Below are positions 1 through 5,475 of a stretch of 5,475 nucleotides of DNA, one piece after another (the first letter of the stretch is position 1; every line of letters begins with the position of its first letter). The notes beneath the pieces were generated by a model, which made no database searches, was not told where the DNA came from, and saw only the letters and a program-made list of their open reading frames with translations. The stretch is taken from assembly GCA_019115685.1 (NCBI GenBank), contig DXDC01000256.1, forward strand, positions 1-5,475, given 5' to 3'. This stretch comes from Candidatus Agrococcus pullicola. Its GTDB lineage: Bacteria; Actinomycetota; Actinomycetes; Actinomycetales; Microbacteriaceae. The position numbers and the translations under genes were made by a program.

Positions 1-153
1 GCCGAAGGCGAACCCTCCGCGCAACAACGTTCCGGCTGCGCAGATGAGGACGATTGCGATTGCGATGCCGAACCAAAGCTTGCGTTTGGCGACGAAGGGA
101 AGCGAACGCTCCCCCGTGTAGAGGCTGTTACCGAACTGGGTGATACTCCGCAT
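1..153 (-). CDS. secF: Protein translocase subunit SecF, N-terminal part (runs off the left edge)
   Basis: SecF pairs with SecD in the membrane. The SecDF complex uses the proton gradient to help pull exported proteins through SecYEG on the outer face of the membrane. Only the first 51 residues are in the window (MRSITQFGNSLYTGERSLPF...). They show a short cytoplasmic N-terminus with a basic stretch (KRK, residues 23-25) followed by the first membrane span at about residues 26-44, typical of actinobacterial SecF. The conserved region after this span lies outside the window. The ATG at 151-153 shares one base with the secD stop codon (TGATG), and AAGGAG at 165-170, inside the end of secD, is a good ribosome binding site 11 bases upstream, so translation is probably coupled to secD. 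Identification rests on the N-terminal sequence plus position directly after secD. The frame is open to the window edge. Confidence 0.93.
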   Translation of the reverse strand, partial: MRSITQFGNSLYTGERSLPFVAKRKLWFGIAIAIVLICAAGTLLRGGFAFG

Positions 154-2015
154 CAGGAATCACGCTCCTTCGTCGCAGCAAGCTTCCGCTCGGCGATGGT
201 CTGCCTACGAACAGCTTCTTTGCCGGAACGAGCCTGTTTACCGGACTCCACTGGTTGTCGGAATTTCGCACGACCCCGATACACGGCTCCCAGGGCGTGC
301 GGGTCGAGCCCCGACAGCGGATGGCCGCCACCGAAGAACTTCGTCCTGGCTAACAACTGCACGACCGGATGCGTGAACAGCGCCACGATGACAAGGTCGA
401 TCACGGTCGTGACACCCAGCGTAAACGCGAATCCTCGCACATTGCCGACCGCGAGCAGATAGAGCACGACCGCGGCCAGAAGGCTGATGACGTCTGAAGC
501 GACGATCGTACGAAGCGCACGCTGCCAACCACTGTCAACGGCGTTGATCAGCGTCTTTCCGTCACGCAATTCATCGCGTATTCGCTCGAAATACACGATG
601 AACGAGTCGGCGGTAATACCGATCGCGACCATCAGACCAGTTACGCCCGCAAGGGATAGGCGATAACCCTGCGTTGACGACAGGAAGGTGATCACCAGGT
701 AGGTCAGTGCTGCAGCGATCAGCAGCGAGAAGACGGTGACCATCCCGAGTGCGCGGTATTGGAACAGTGAGTACACCACGACCAGCACGAGGCCTATGAG
801 GCCGGCGATGAGACCCGCTTGCAGCTGCGACTCTCCGAGTCGTGGCGAGATCGTCTCCTCCGACTGCACTTGGAACCCGATGGGCAGAGCACCGAATTTC
901 AACTGGTCGGCGAGCGTCTGAGCGCCTTCCAGTTCCTGTGAGAAGTTTCCCGTGATCTGCGCCTGACCGTTGGTGATTACGGCATTCGAGGTCGGCGCGA
1001 TGAGCACAGTGTTGTCGAGAACGACCGCGAACTGATTACGCGGCTCCTCGAGGCTCGTGATCCGCTCGGTAACCGTCCGGAAGCCGGCGGTGCCATTGCT
1101 GTTGAACTCCAGATTGACAGCCCATGCACCGGTGGGAACTCCCTGCGGGGTTGACGCCTGGCCGACATCCGCATCCGAGATGTCCGCTCCCCACACCTCT
1201 ACCGGTCCGAGGATGTATTTGATGCTGCCGTCAGTCGAACACGTCACAACGGCGCGATCCGAGGGCAGTGGCGTGGTCGTGTCTACCTGGTCACACGTGA
1301 ACGCCATGAACTCGTCAGCGAGCTCTTCCGTGATCCAAGCGGTGTCAGAGGCATCTGCCGGCTCCTGTTCCTCCGATGGCTCCTCGGTGGAATCCGGTTC
1401 ATCCGAAGGAGACTCCTCCTCGTCGCCCGGTTCATCGCTGGGGTCGGTGTCGGTCGCGTTCACAATCGCGCTGCCGGGCTCCTCGCCCTCAGTCTCGTCC
1501 TCTTGCGTGCCGTCGCCCTCCGGGTCCTCGGAAAACAGCTCCTCGAGGTCGATAGGGTTGCCGTCTTCATCGAGAAGTTCGCCATCGTCAGGCAGTTCAG
1601 TCTCGACCGGCTGCTGCCCATCGCCTGCGGGCTGCACGATCAAGACGGGACGGAATTCCATTTGCGCACTGGCCTGCAGTCGCTCGCGAGTCGCGTCGTC
1701 GGGCACACCGGGAATGGAAACGACGATGTTCTGTCCACCCTGCGTGGTGACTTCTGCCTCGGAGATTCCCGAAGCGTTAACGCGTTGACGGATAATACCG
1801 ACAGCCTGATCGAGCTGTTGAGAGGTGACCTGCGCACCCTCTTCCGTGAGGGGCGCAAGCATGATCTGCGTTCCGCCTTCGAGATCCAGCGCCAACTGGG
1901 GTGACCAAGATCCTTCGCCCTGATGAACGGAATACTGGTTCACCCCGGCCAGCAAGGCACCGATAACGAACAGCCAAATGAGTGCGCGCCCAACGCGCGC
2001 GCGCTTTTTGCCCAA
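153..2015 (-). CDS. secD: Protein translocase subunit SecD with enlarged acidic extracytoplasmic domain
   Basis: SecD is the larger half of the SecDF export motor. The 620 residues show a first membrane span at about 11-29, then the LDLEGGTQIML motif at 43-53 (family consensus LDLRGG). A large extracytoplasmic P1 domain follows (about 30-395), and then five closely spaced spans (about 400-420, 424-445, 453-475, 505-523, 528-552). The span-4 signature GITADSFIVYFERIRDE (466-482) carries the conserved Asp470. The tail from about 575 is strongly basic and probably cytoplasmic. P1 is interrupted by a region rich in Asp, Glu, Ser and Pro at about 131-230, with no Lys or Arg from 123 to 253. The only two cysteines, C241 and C259, lie just beyond it. 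The start is TTG at 2013-2015, preceded by AGAGAGGA (2023-2030) with 7 bases of spacing. It puts a basic N-terminus before span 1, as expected. yajC ends 3 bases upstream and secF overlaps the stop, so co-translation is likely. The gene looks intact and the call is secure. The role of the insert is unknown. Confidence 0.97.
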   Translation of the reverse strand: MGKKRARVGRALIWLFVIGALLAGVNQYSVHQGEGSWSPQLALDLEGGTQIMLAPLTEEGAQVTSQQLDQAVGIIRQRVNASGISEAEVTTQGGQNIVVSIPGVPDDATRERLQASAQMEFRPVLIVQPAGDGQQPVETELPDDGELLDEDGNPIDLEELFSEDPEGDGTQEDETEGEEPGSAIVNATDTDPSDEPGDEEESPSDEPDSTEEPSEEQEPADASDTAWITEELADEFMAFTCDQVDTTTPLPSDRAVVTCSTDGSIKYILGPVEVWGADISDADVGQASTPQGVPTGAWAVNLEFNSNGTAGFRTVTERITSLEEPRNQFAVVLDNTVLIAPTSNAVITNGQAQITGNFSQELEGAQTLADQLKFGALPIGFQVQSEETISPRLGESQLQAGLIAGLIGLVLVVVYSLFQYRALGMVTVFSLLIAAALTYLVITFLSSTQGYRLSLAGVTGLMVAIGITADSFIVYFERIRDELRDGKTLINAVDSGWQRALRTIVASDVISLLAAVVLYLLAVGNVRGFAFTLGVTTVIDLVIVALFTHPVVQLLARTKFFGGGHPLSGLDPHALGAVYRGRAKFRQPVESGKQARSGKEAVRRQTIAERKLAATKERDS

Positions 2016-2018
2016 GGG

Positions 2019-2393
2019 CTAGTCCTCTCTGGAGGAGTCGTCGTTGTAGTCACTCTCGCTGTCCACGGAGGGGTCTTCCTCTTCGACGACCTGCGACAGG
2101 ATCTGACGGTGCACGACGATCTCTACACCGGGAGCGACCTCGATGCCGGCCTGAGTCTTCTCCTCGTCGATCCACAGCAGAGTTCCGAAAATCCCGCTAG
2201 TCGTCATGACGCGTACGCCGGGCACCATCTTCGTCTGCAAGTCTTGCTGCTGCTGTTTGCGCTTCCTCGAGCTGCGGAACATGAAGAAGATCATGACCGC
2301 CAGCAGCGCCAGCATTCCGAGCGTCAGCGGGTCAAACCAGCCGGTCTGCTCGCCCTGCTCCTGTTGCTGTGCGATGTGCGTAAGAACGTGCAT
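2019..2393 (-). CDS. yajC: Preprotein translocase accessory subunit YajC
   Basis: YajC is a small single-span membrane protein that associates with SecDF and the SecYEG translocon. It is non-essential in the bacteria where it has been studied. The 124 residues show a short Gln-rich N-terminus, one membrane span at about 23-39 (LTLGMLALLAVMIFFMF), a basic patch (RSSRKRKQQQQ, 40-50), and the family core VPGVRVMTTSGIFGTLLWIDEE (57-78), close to the usual 'G-D-x-V-x-T-x-G-G-I-x-G' pattern. The C-terminal 20 or so residues are very acidic (EEEDPSVDSESDYNDDSSRED). The length is normal for the family. The ATG at 2391-2393 has AGAGG about 11 bases upstream, a slightly long spacing. It follows a 59-base gap after ruvB, the largest in the window, and lies 3 bases before secD, whose ribosome binding site is embedded in the last yajC codons. 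The family call is secure from core motif, topology and position. Confidence 0.95.
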   Translation of the reverse strand: MHVLTHIAQQQEQGEQTGWFDPLTLGMLALLAVMIFFMFRSSRKRKQQQQDLQTKMVPGVRVMTTSGIFGTLLWIDEEKTQAGIEVAPGVEIVVHRQILSQVVEEEDPSVDSESDYNDDSSRED

Positions 2394-2452
2394 GAAGCCT
2401 GTTACCTCTCGTAGATCATGGCGGCACCCTCATGAGGGCACGCATCCAACGA
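2394..2452 (-). other. ruvB-yajC intergenic gap with palindrome
   Basis: This 59-base gap is the longest in the gene cluster and marks the border between the ruv and sec halves. Read on the minus strand it contains a perfect 12-base palindrome (2427-2438), two overlapping five-codon ATG frames, and the AGAGG ribosome binding site of yajC. A TATGAT hexamer overlaps its upstream edge at the ruvB stop codon. There is no T-tract after the palindrome, so it does not look like an intrinsic terminator. A leader or internal-promoter role is possible but unproven. Confidence 0.5.
2427..2438. repeat. Perfect 12-base palindrome CCCTCATGAGGG
   Basis: CCCTCATGAGGG equals its own reverse complement and sits in the middle of the ruvB-yajC gap. 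As RNA it would form only a 4-base-pair stem (CCCU/AGGG) around a CAUG loop, and the flanking bases do not extend it. That is too weak for a terminator. As DNA it has the symmetry of a dimeric-protein site. A palindrome this long can also arise by chance in a window of this size, so the function is undetermined. Confidence 0.45.
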
Positions 2453-2457
2453 TCATA
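2452..2457 (-). promoter_or_regulatory. Possible internal -10 element before yajC-secD-secF
   Basis: On the minus strand the hexamer TATGAT matches five of six bases of the TATAAT consensus. It overlaps the ruvB stop codon, 58 bases before the yajC start. No convincing -35 is seen at 15-19 bases upstream (17-base spacing gives AGGTTC), and there is no TG extended element. It could give the secretion genes partial independence from the ruv genes, but this is a weak prediction. Confidence 0.22.
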
Positions 2458-3475
2458 CGCCATCGAGACGGTCTGAACCTACGTCCATGCCGATGTGGCG
2501 CATCCCGGTGTCCGTCAGCGCCCTGCCGCGCGGCGTTCTCGCAAGCAGACCTTCACGTACAAGGAAGGGCTCGACAACCGATTCGATCGTCTCGGCTTCT
2601 TCTCCGACACTCGCCGCGAGTGTTGAGAGGCCGACTGGCCCTCCCCTGAATCTCCTGCCGATGGTCTTCAATACCTGACGATCCAGACGGTCGAGCCCGT
2701 GCTGATCCACGTCGTAAAGATCCAGAGCACCTCGAACAGCGTCCAAGTCACTTCCGCCTTCGTGCACGAGCTGCCAATCCCGGACGCGGCGCAGGAGGCG
2801 GTTCGCTATTCTCGGTGTCCCGCGCGAACGGCGCGCCAGCTCATCGCCTGCCTCGGCCGTCAATCTTAGATCGAGCTTGTCGGCCGATCTGGCGATCACA
2901 CGTGAGAGGTCTTCCGAGGAATAGTATTCGAGGTGAGCCGTAAACCCGAACCGGTCCCGCAAGGGCGCAGGCAGCATCCCGGAGCGCGTAGTCGCAGCCA
3001 CCAGCGTGAATGGGGACAACTCGAGGGGTACGGACGCGGCGCCCGCGCCCTTGCCGACAACGATGTCGATTCGAAAGTCTTCCATGGCGAGATACAACAT
3101 TTCCTCCGCGCTCTTCGCCATGCGGTGGATCTCGTCGACGAAGAGCACTTCTCCCGGCACCAGCGCGCTGAGGATCGCGGCTAGATCGCCAGCATGTTGA
3201 ATTGCGGGCCCGGACGCCATCCGAACGGCTCTCCCCGACTCATTGCCGATAATCATGGCAAGGGTCGTCTTCCCGAGACCGGGAGGCCCGGCGAGCAGGA
3301 TGTGATCTGGCGACCTCGACTGCAGAGCGGCGGCTTTCAGCAACACCTCGAGCTGCCCGCGAACCTTGGGTTGGCCGACGAATTCCCCGAGCGTCGCCGG
3401 GCGAAGCGCACCTTCGAAGGCAACATCTTCCGGAGCAGCGGCAGGATCCGTTATGGCATCGAATTCTTCGCTCAC
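2453..3475 (-). CDS. ruvB: Holliday junction branch migration helicase RuvB
   Basis: RuvB is the hexameric AAA+ ATPase that pumps DNA through the RuvA-bound Holliday junction and drives branch migration in recombinational repair. The 340 residues contain the N-terminal signature [12 protein letters not shown] (24-35), Walker A GPPGLGKT (63-70), Walker B FVDEIHR (112-118), sensor 1 ATTR (161-164), the arginine finger in PLRDRFG (Arg173 by alignment with characterised RuvB), sensor 2 GTPRIANR (219-226, Arg222), and the C-terminal winged-helix DNA-binding domain with [10 protein letters not shown] (274-283). Length is normal. The start is GTG at 3473-3475. It overlaps the ruvA stop by four bases (GTGA), with GGGTGG (3482-3487) as a moderate ribosome binding site 6 bases upstream, so translation is probably coupled to ruvA and keeps the two subunits in proportion. 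No defect is seen. Confidence 0.98.
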   Translation of the reverse strand: MSEEFDAITDPAAAPEDVAFEGALRPATLGEFVGQPKVRGQLEVLLKAAALQSRSPDHILLAGPPGLGKTTLAMIIGNESGRAVRMASGPAIQHAGDLAAILSALVPGEVLFVDEIHRMAKSAEEMLYLAMEDFRIDIVVGKGAGAASVPLELSPFTLVAATTRSGMLPAPLRDRFGFTAHLEYYSSEDLSRVIARSADKLDLRLTAEAGDELARRSRGTPRIANRLLRRVRDWQLVHEGGSDLDAVRGALDLYDVDQHGLDRLDRQVLKTIGRRFRGGPVGLSTLAASVGEEAETIESVVEPFLVREGLLARTPRGRALTDTGMRHIGMDVGSDRLDGV

Positions 3476-4047
3476 TTAGTGCCACCCAAGATCCGCAGCG
3501 CAGCGCGCAGGAGACCCGAACTATCCCCATCCAGTTCGGGTTGATTCTCAAGCACCTTCTGCAGGGTCTGCTGCGCCTTCGCCTCCTGCCAACCGAGCCC
3601 GACAAGAGCCTCCACCATGTCGGGCGAGGCGCCCGCCTTCGTTGCCGAGGCGATGAGCTTGCCGCTCAACTGCAGGATGATGAGTTTGGCGAGCTTCGGG
3701 CCGATGCCCGGTACCGGCTTGAACGCCTTTTCATCCCCCGAGTCGACAGCGGCGGCCAGCCCATCGGACCCCAGCGTGGAGAGCACCGCCATCGCAGTCT
3801 TGGGCCCGACGCCCGAAACGGAGGTGAGCAACTCGAATGCCTCTCGGTCACTCGCGGCGTCGAATCCGAACAGCGCGAGGTCATCTTCACGAACGATGAG
3901 CTTCGTGTGCAGTGCAAGTTTCGTGCCAATGCGCGCTTTCGCAGAAGCCGCAGGGGTTACGGAAACCGAGAAACCCACGCCCTGCACCGAAAGCACCACA
4001 GAAGTCGGTGCCACGTACAGGACAGTGCCTTCGAGATGCGCGATCAT
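3472..4047 (-). CDS. ruvA: Holliday junction branch migration complex subunit RuvA
   Basis: RuvA forms the tetrameric platform that holds the Holliday junction in an open square and loads RuvB. The 191 residues show an N-terminal OB-fold domain (about 1-63) opening with MIAHLEGTV and closing with [11 protein letters not shown]. Glu54 and Asp55 align with the acidic pin residues of E. coli RuvA. Two helix-hairpin-helix motifs follow: [12 protein letters not shown] (78-89) and [11 protein letters not shown] (113-123). A flexible linker leads to domain III (about 142-191, [10 protein letters not shown]...[11 protein letters not shown]), which contacts RuvB. The ATG at 4045-4047 matches the universal start position of the family, although the only nearby purine-rich sequence (GGCAGG) abuts the start, so the ribosome binding site is poor. 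A 35-base gap separates it from ruvC, and it overlaps ruvB by four bases. The gene is complete. Confidence 0.97.
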   Translation of the reverse strand: MIAHLEGTVLYVAPTSVVLSVQGVGFSVSVTPAASAKARIGTKLALHTKLIVREDDLALFGFDAASDREAFELLTSVSGVGPKTAMAVLSTLGSDGLAAAVDSGDEKAFKPVPGIGPKLAKLIILQLSGKLIASATKAGASPDMVEALVGLGWQEAKAQQTLQKVLENQPELDGDSSGLLRAALRILGGTK

Positions 4048-4082
4048 CCTGCCAGTCTAGGAATGTTCTGCCGCCAGGCGCT

Positions 4083-4649
4083 TCAGCGGCCTCGGCGAGC
4101 CTTGGCCTCGGCCTCCGCCCACGCGCGCTGCGCCGCAGTCGGTTCGCCCGATCCCGACCCTCGCACAACGCCGGTTCGGACGCTGGCTCTTCCGTGCGCG
4201 ATGGCGAGGGCAAGAGCATCGGAAGCATCGGCGGGTTTCGGCGGCGCAGACAAGCGGAGGAACCGCCGCACCATTTCTCCCACCTGAACCTTGTCGGCTT
4301 GGCCGTAACCGGTGACGGCACCCTTCACCGCCGTCGGCGTCATCATGGCGATCGGTATCTGGCGTTCTGCCGCTGCGCGCAGTGCAATTCCTGAGATTTG
4401 CGCGACCCCCATGACGCTGTGAAGATTCTGTTGCGCGAACACTCGCTCCAGGGCAATGGTGTCGGGCCGGTACTGGTCAATACAAGACTCCAAACCCAAG
4501 GCGAGCTGCAGGAGTCGCTGCTCGACAGGCTCACCGGCGCCCGTGCGAAGCACCGAGACGTGCACGAGCTCTTGGGATGCAGGAGTGACGTCGACGACTC
4601 CGAGCCCGAGGCGGGTAAGCCCCGGGTCGATGCCGAGCACGCGCACCAA
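4083..4649 (-). CDS. ruvC: Crossover junction endodeoxyribonuclease RuvC (Holliday junction resolvase)
   Basis: RuvC is the dimeric nuclease that cuts Holliday junctions symmetrically and finishes recombination together with RuvAB. The 188 residues show an RNase H-like fold with all four expected acidic metal ligands: Asp8 in LGIDPGLTRLG, Glu68 in ALERVF, and Asp141 and Asp144 in DASDALALAIAH. The AQQNLHSVMGVAQISG segment (72-87) is also typical. After the catalytic core there is an extension (about 156-188, ending in EAEAKARRGR) that makes it somewhat longer than E. coli RuvC (173 residues), common in actinobacteria. The start is given as TTG at 4647-4649. The next codon is GTG (4644-4646) and would give MRVLGIDPG. 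The 5' end lies 6 bases after the yebC stop, and its ribosome binding site is inside yebC. Function is secure, but the exact start is uncertain by one codon. Confidence 0.97.
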   Translation of the reverse strand: MVRVLGIDPGLTRLGLGVVDVTPASQELVHVSVLRTGAGEPVEQRLLQLALGLESCIDQYRPDTIALERVFAQQNLHSVMGVAQISGIALRAAAERQIPIAMMTPTAVKGAVTGYGQADKVQVGEMVRRFLRLSAPPKPADASDALALAIAHGRASVRTGVVRGSGSGEPTAAQRAWAEAEAKARRGR

Positions 4650-4664
4650 CTCCGTCTACTCCTC
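4650..4664 (-). promoter_or_regulatory. Ribosome binding site region that decides the ruvC start
   Basis: GAGGAG (4659-4664), formed by the last two sense codons of yebC, lies 9 bases from the TTG at 4649 and 12 bases from the GTG at 4646. A second purine run, ACGGAG (4650-4655), abuts the TTG and is only 3 bases from the GTG. The better spacing favours TTG, but GTG is usually the stronger initiation codon, so both remain possible. The overlap with yebC implies coupling of yebC and ruvC translation. Confidence 0.6.
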
Positions 4665-5420
4665 GTCTGCGTCGAGCTGGTCCTGGACCTCCGCTGAGAC
4701 TTCATAGTTCGCGTACACGCTCTGCACATCGTCGCTGTCTTCCAGCGCGTCGATGAGACGGAGTACTTTGCGAGCGGTCTCGAAGTCGGCCTCTACCCGG
4801 AGGTTCGGTACGAACTCGGGTTCGGCGGAATCGTAGTCGATGCCCGCTTGCTGCAGAGCAGAGCGGACCGCGACGAGGTCCGTCGCCTCGGATATCACTT
4901 CGAACCCGCCTCCCTGATCCGCGACTTCCTCGGCGCCGGCGTCGAGAACTGCCAGCAGGATGTCGTCCTCTGTGACTCCATCGGCTTTCGTGATCGAAAT
5001 AACGCCTTTGCGGTTGAAGTTGTAGGCGACAGAGCCCGGGTCGGCCATCGTCCCGCCGTTTCGGGTCATCGCCGTGCGAACCTCCGCGGCAGCCCTGTTG
5101 CGGTTGTCGGTCAGGCACTCGATCATGAGTGCGATGCCGCCGGGCGCGTAACCCTCGTACATGATCGTGTCGTAGTTGACCGTCTCCCCCGTCAGTCCGG
5201 CGCCCCGCTTGATCGCTCGTTCGATGTTGTCGTTCGGAACGCTCGTCTTCTTCGCTTTCTGCACGGCATCTGCGAGTGTCGGATTGCCGGCGAGATCGGG
5301 GCCGCCGATCTTCGCCGCGACCTCGATCGACTTGGTCAACTTCGCGAACGCCTTCGCGCGCTTCGCGTCGAGCGCTGCCTTCTTGTGCTTCGTCGTGGCC
5401 CATTTGGAGTGACCGGCCAT
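4656..5420 (-). CDS. yebC: YebC/TACO1-family protein (translation-associated or regulatory factor)
   Basis: This is a cytoplasmic member of the widely conserved YebC/PmpR/TACO1 family. Members were first described as transcriptional regulators. More recent work links the family to translation, including relief of ribosome stalling at proline-rich stretches and, for mitochondrial TACO1, synthesis of COX1. The 254 residues begin with the hallmark [16 protein letters not shown] and carry [16 protein letters not shown] (58-73), [11 protein letters not shown] (85-95), [15 protein letters not shown] (101-115) and [18 protein letters not shown] (122-139). The length is normal. The ATG at 5418-5420 is fixed by the family N-terminus and by AGGGGGAG (5425-5432) 4 bases upstream. 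It heads the unit, 6 bases before ruvC. The yebC-ruvC neighbourhood is common in bacteria, but that does not prove a role in recombination. Family assignment is secure; the precise function in this organism is not known. Confidence 0.97.
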   Translation of the reverse strand: MAGHSKWATTKHKKAALDAKRAKAFAKLTKSIEVAAKIGGPDLAGNPTLADAVQKAKKTSVPNDNIERAIKRGAGLTGETVNYDTIMYEGYAPGGIALMIECLTDNRNRAAAEVRTAMTRNGGTMADPGSVAYNFNRKGVISITKADGVTEDDILLAVLDAGAEEVADQGGGFEVISEATDLVAVRSALQQAGIDYDSAEPEFVPNLRVEADFETARKVLRLIDALEDSDDVQSVYANYEVSAEVQDQLDADEE

Positions 5421-5436
5421 GCTGCTCCCCCTGTCG

Positions 5437-5451
5437 TAACTATCGGAGTTA
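5437..5451. repeat. Short inverted repeat at the predicted transcription start of yebC
   Basis: TAACT (5437-5441) and AGTTA (5447-5451) are exact inverted copies separated by five bases, directly downstream of and touching the -10 hexamer. The position would suit a repressor site or a small 5' RNA hairpin. With only five A/T-rich base pairs it is weak, and it matches no operator I recognise. Confidence 0.3.
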
Positions 5452-5475
5452 TTGTACGCGTGCCCGCAGCGTATG
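5451..5475 (-). promoter_or_regulatory. Likely promoter of the yebC-ruvCAB-yajC-secDF unit (cut by the window edge)
   Basis: On the minus strand TACAAT (5451-5456) is a strong sigma-70-type -10 hexamer, 30 bases before the yebC start. Only 19 bases upstream are visible. With the usual 17-base spacing, the last two bases of a -35 would be the CA at 5474-5475, compatible with TTGACA but not testable here. Transcription would start near 5445, giving a leader of about 25 bases. No actinobacterial LexA box (GAAC-N4-GTTC) is visible, nor is a match to the damage-induced recA-type motif before the -10. Confidence 0.5.

Noticed and set aside
1350..1440. Repeated TCC/TCG/GGTTCATC units as a DNA-level tandem repeat
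   Set aside because: The units are imperfect and in phase with the acidic codons of SecD. This is codon-driven low complexity and not a separate repeat element.
1057..1788. Long plus-strand open frame of 243 codons opposite secD
   Set aside because: Its Ser/Pro-rich product is the mirror of the acidic GAG/GAC/TCC-rich insert of secD, shows no family motif, and has no supporting ribosome binding site. The secD frame is unambiguous.
4070..4090. GCCGC / GCGGC inverted repeat around the ruvC stop codon as a possible terminator
   Set aside because: Only five base pairs with an 11-base loop and no following T-tract, and ruvA starts right after it, so termination here is unlikely.
3541..4287. Plus-strand open frame of 248 codons opposite ruvA and ruvC
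   Set aside because: It starts with TTG, crosses the ruvC-ruvA gap antisense to two well-identified genes, and encodes an Arg-rich sequence with no recognisable domain, as expected of a GC-rich shadow frame.
4702..5403. Minus-strand open frame of 233 codons in another frame of yebC
   Set aside because: The product is a low-complexity Arg/Asp/Gly-rich sequence, while the overlapping frame encodes a textbook YebC from start to stop.
5437..5475. LexA (SOS) box or damage-induced promoter motif before yebC-ruvCAB
   Set aside because: Looked for GAAC-N4-GTTC and for a TTGTCRGTG-like element 8 bases before the -10. Neither is present in the visible part, although the promoter is cut by the window edge.

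Overview
The window is a compact block of housekeeping genes, all on the minus strand. In transcription order (right to left) they are yebC, ruvC, ruvA, ruvB, yajC, secD and the first 51 codons of secF. Base composition is roughly 60 % GC by inspection. The order yebC-ruvCAB-yajC-secD-secF, the protein style (actinobacterial SecD with an enlarged acidic extracytoplasmic region, YajC with a basic patch after its single membrane span) and the use of GTG and TTG starts point to an actinobacterium. Microbacteriaceae or a related Micrococcales family is my best guess, but this rests on recalled sequence style and not on a search.

Right end (about 4656-5475): yebC lies behind a strong ribosome binding site and a good -10 hexamer (TACAAT). 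The window ends where the -35 would be, so this is the likely main promoter of the whole unit. Middle right (2453-4649): ruvC, ruvA and ruvB, the Holliday-junction resolvase and the branch-migration complex, are packed with a 6-base gap after yebC, a 35-base gap between ruvC and ruvA, and a 4-base overlap between ruvA and ruvB. Left (1-2393): yajC, secD and secF, the accessory membrane complex of the Sec translocase, have a 3-base gap between yajC and secD and a 1-base overlap between secD and secF. The largest gap, 59 bases between ruvB and yajC, separates the DNA-repair and secretion halves. It holds a perfect 12-base palindrome and a possible internal -10 element.

Functionally this is two unrelated modules in one apparent transcription unit: homologous-recombination resolution (RuvABC, cytoplasm) and protein export (YajC-SecD-SecF, membrane), led by a YebC/TACO1-family protein. 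All six complete genes look intact, with their key motifs present. No RNA gene, CRISPR array, insertion sequence or transferred segment was seen, and I see no evidence of a novel system. The least ordinary items are the acidic, Lys/Arg-free insert of SecD with a nearby pair of cysteines, and the structured ruvB-yajC gap. No non-coding stretch reaches 300 bases.
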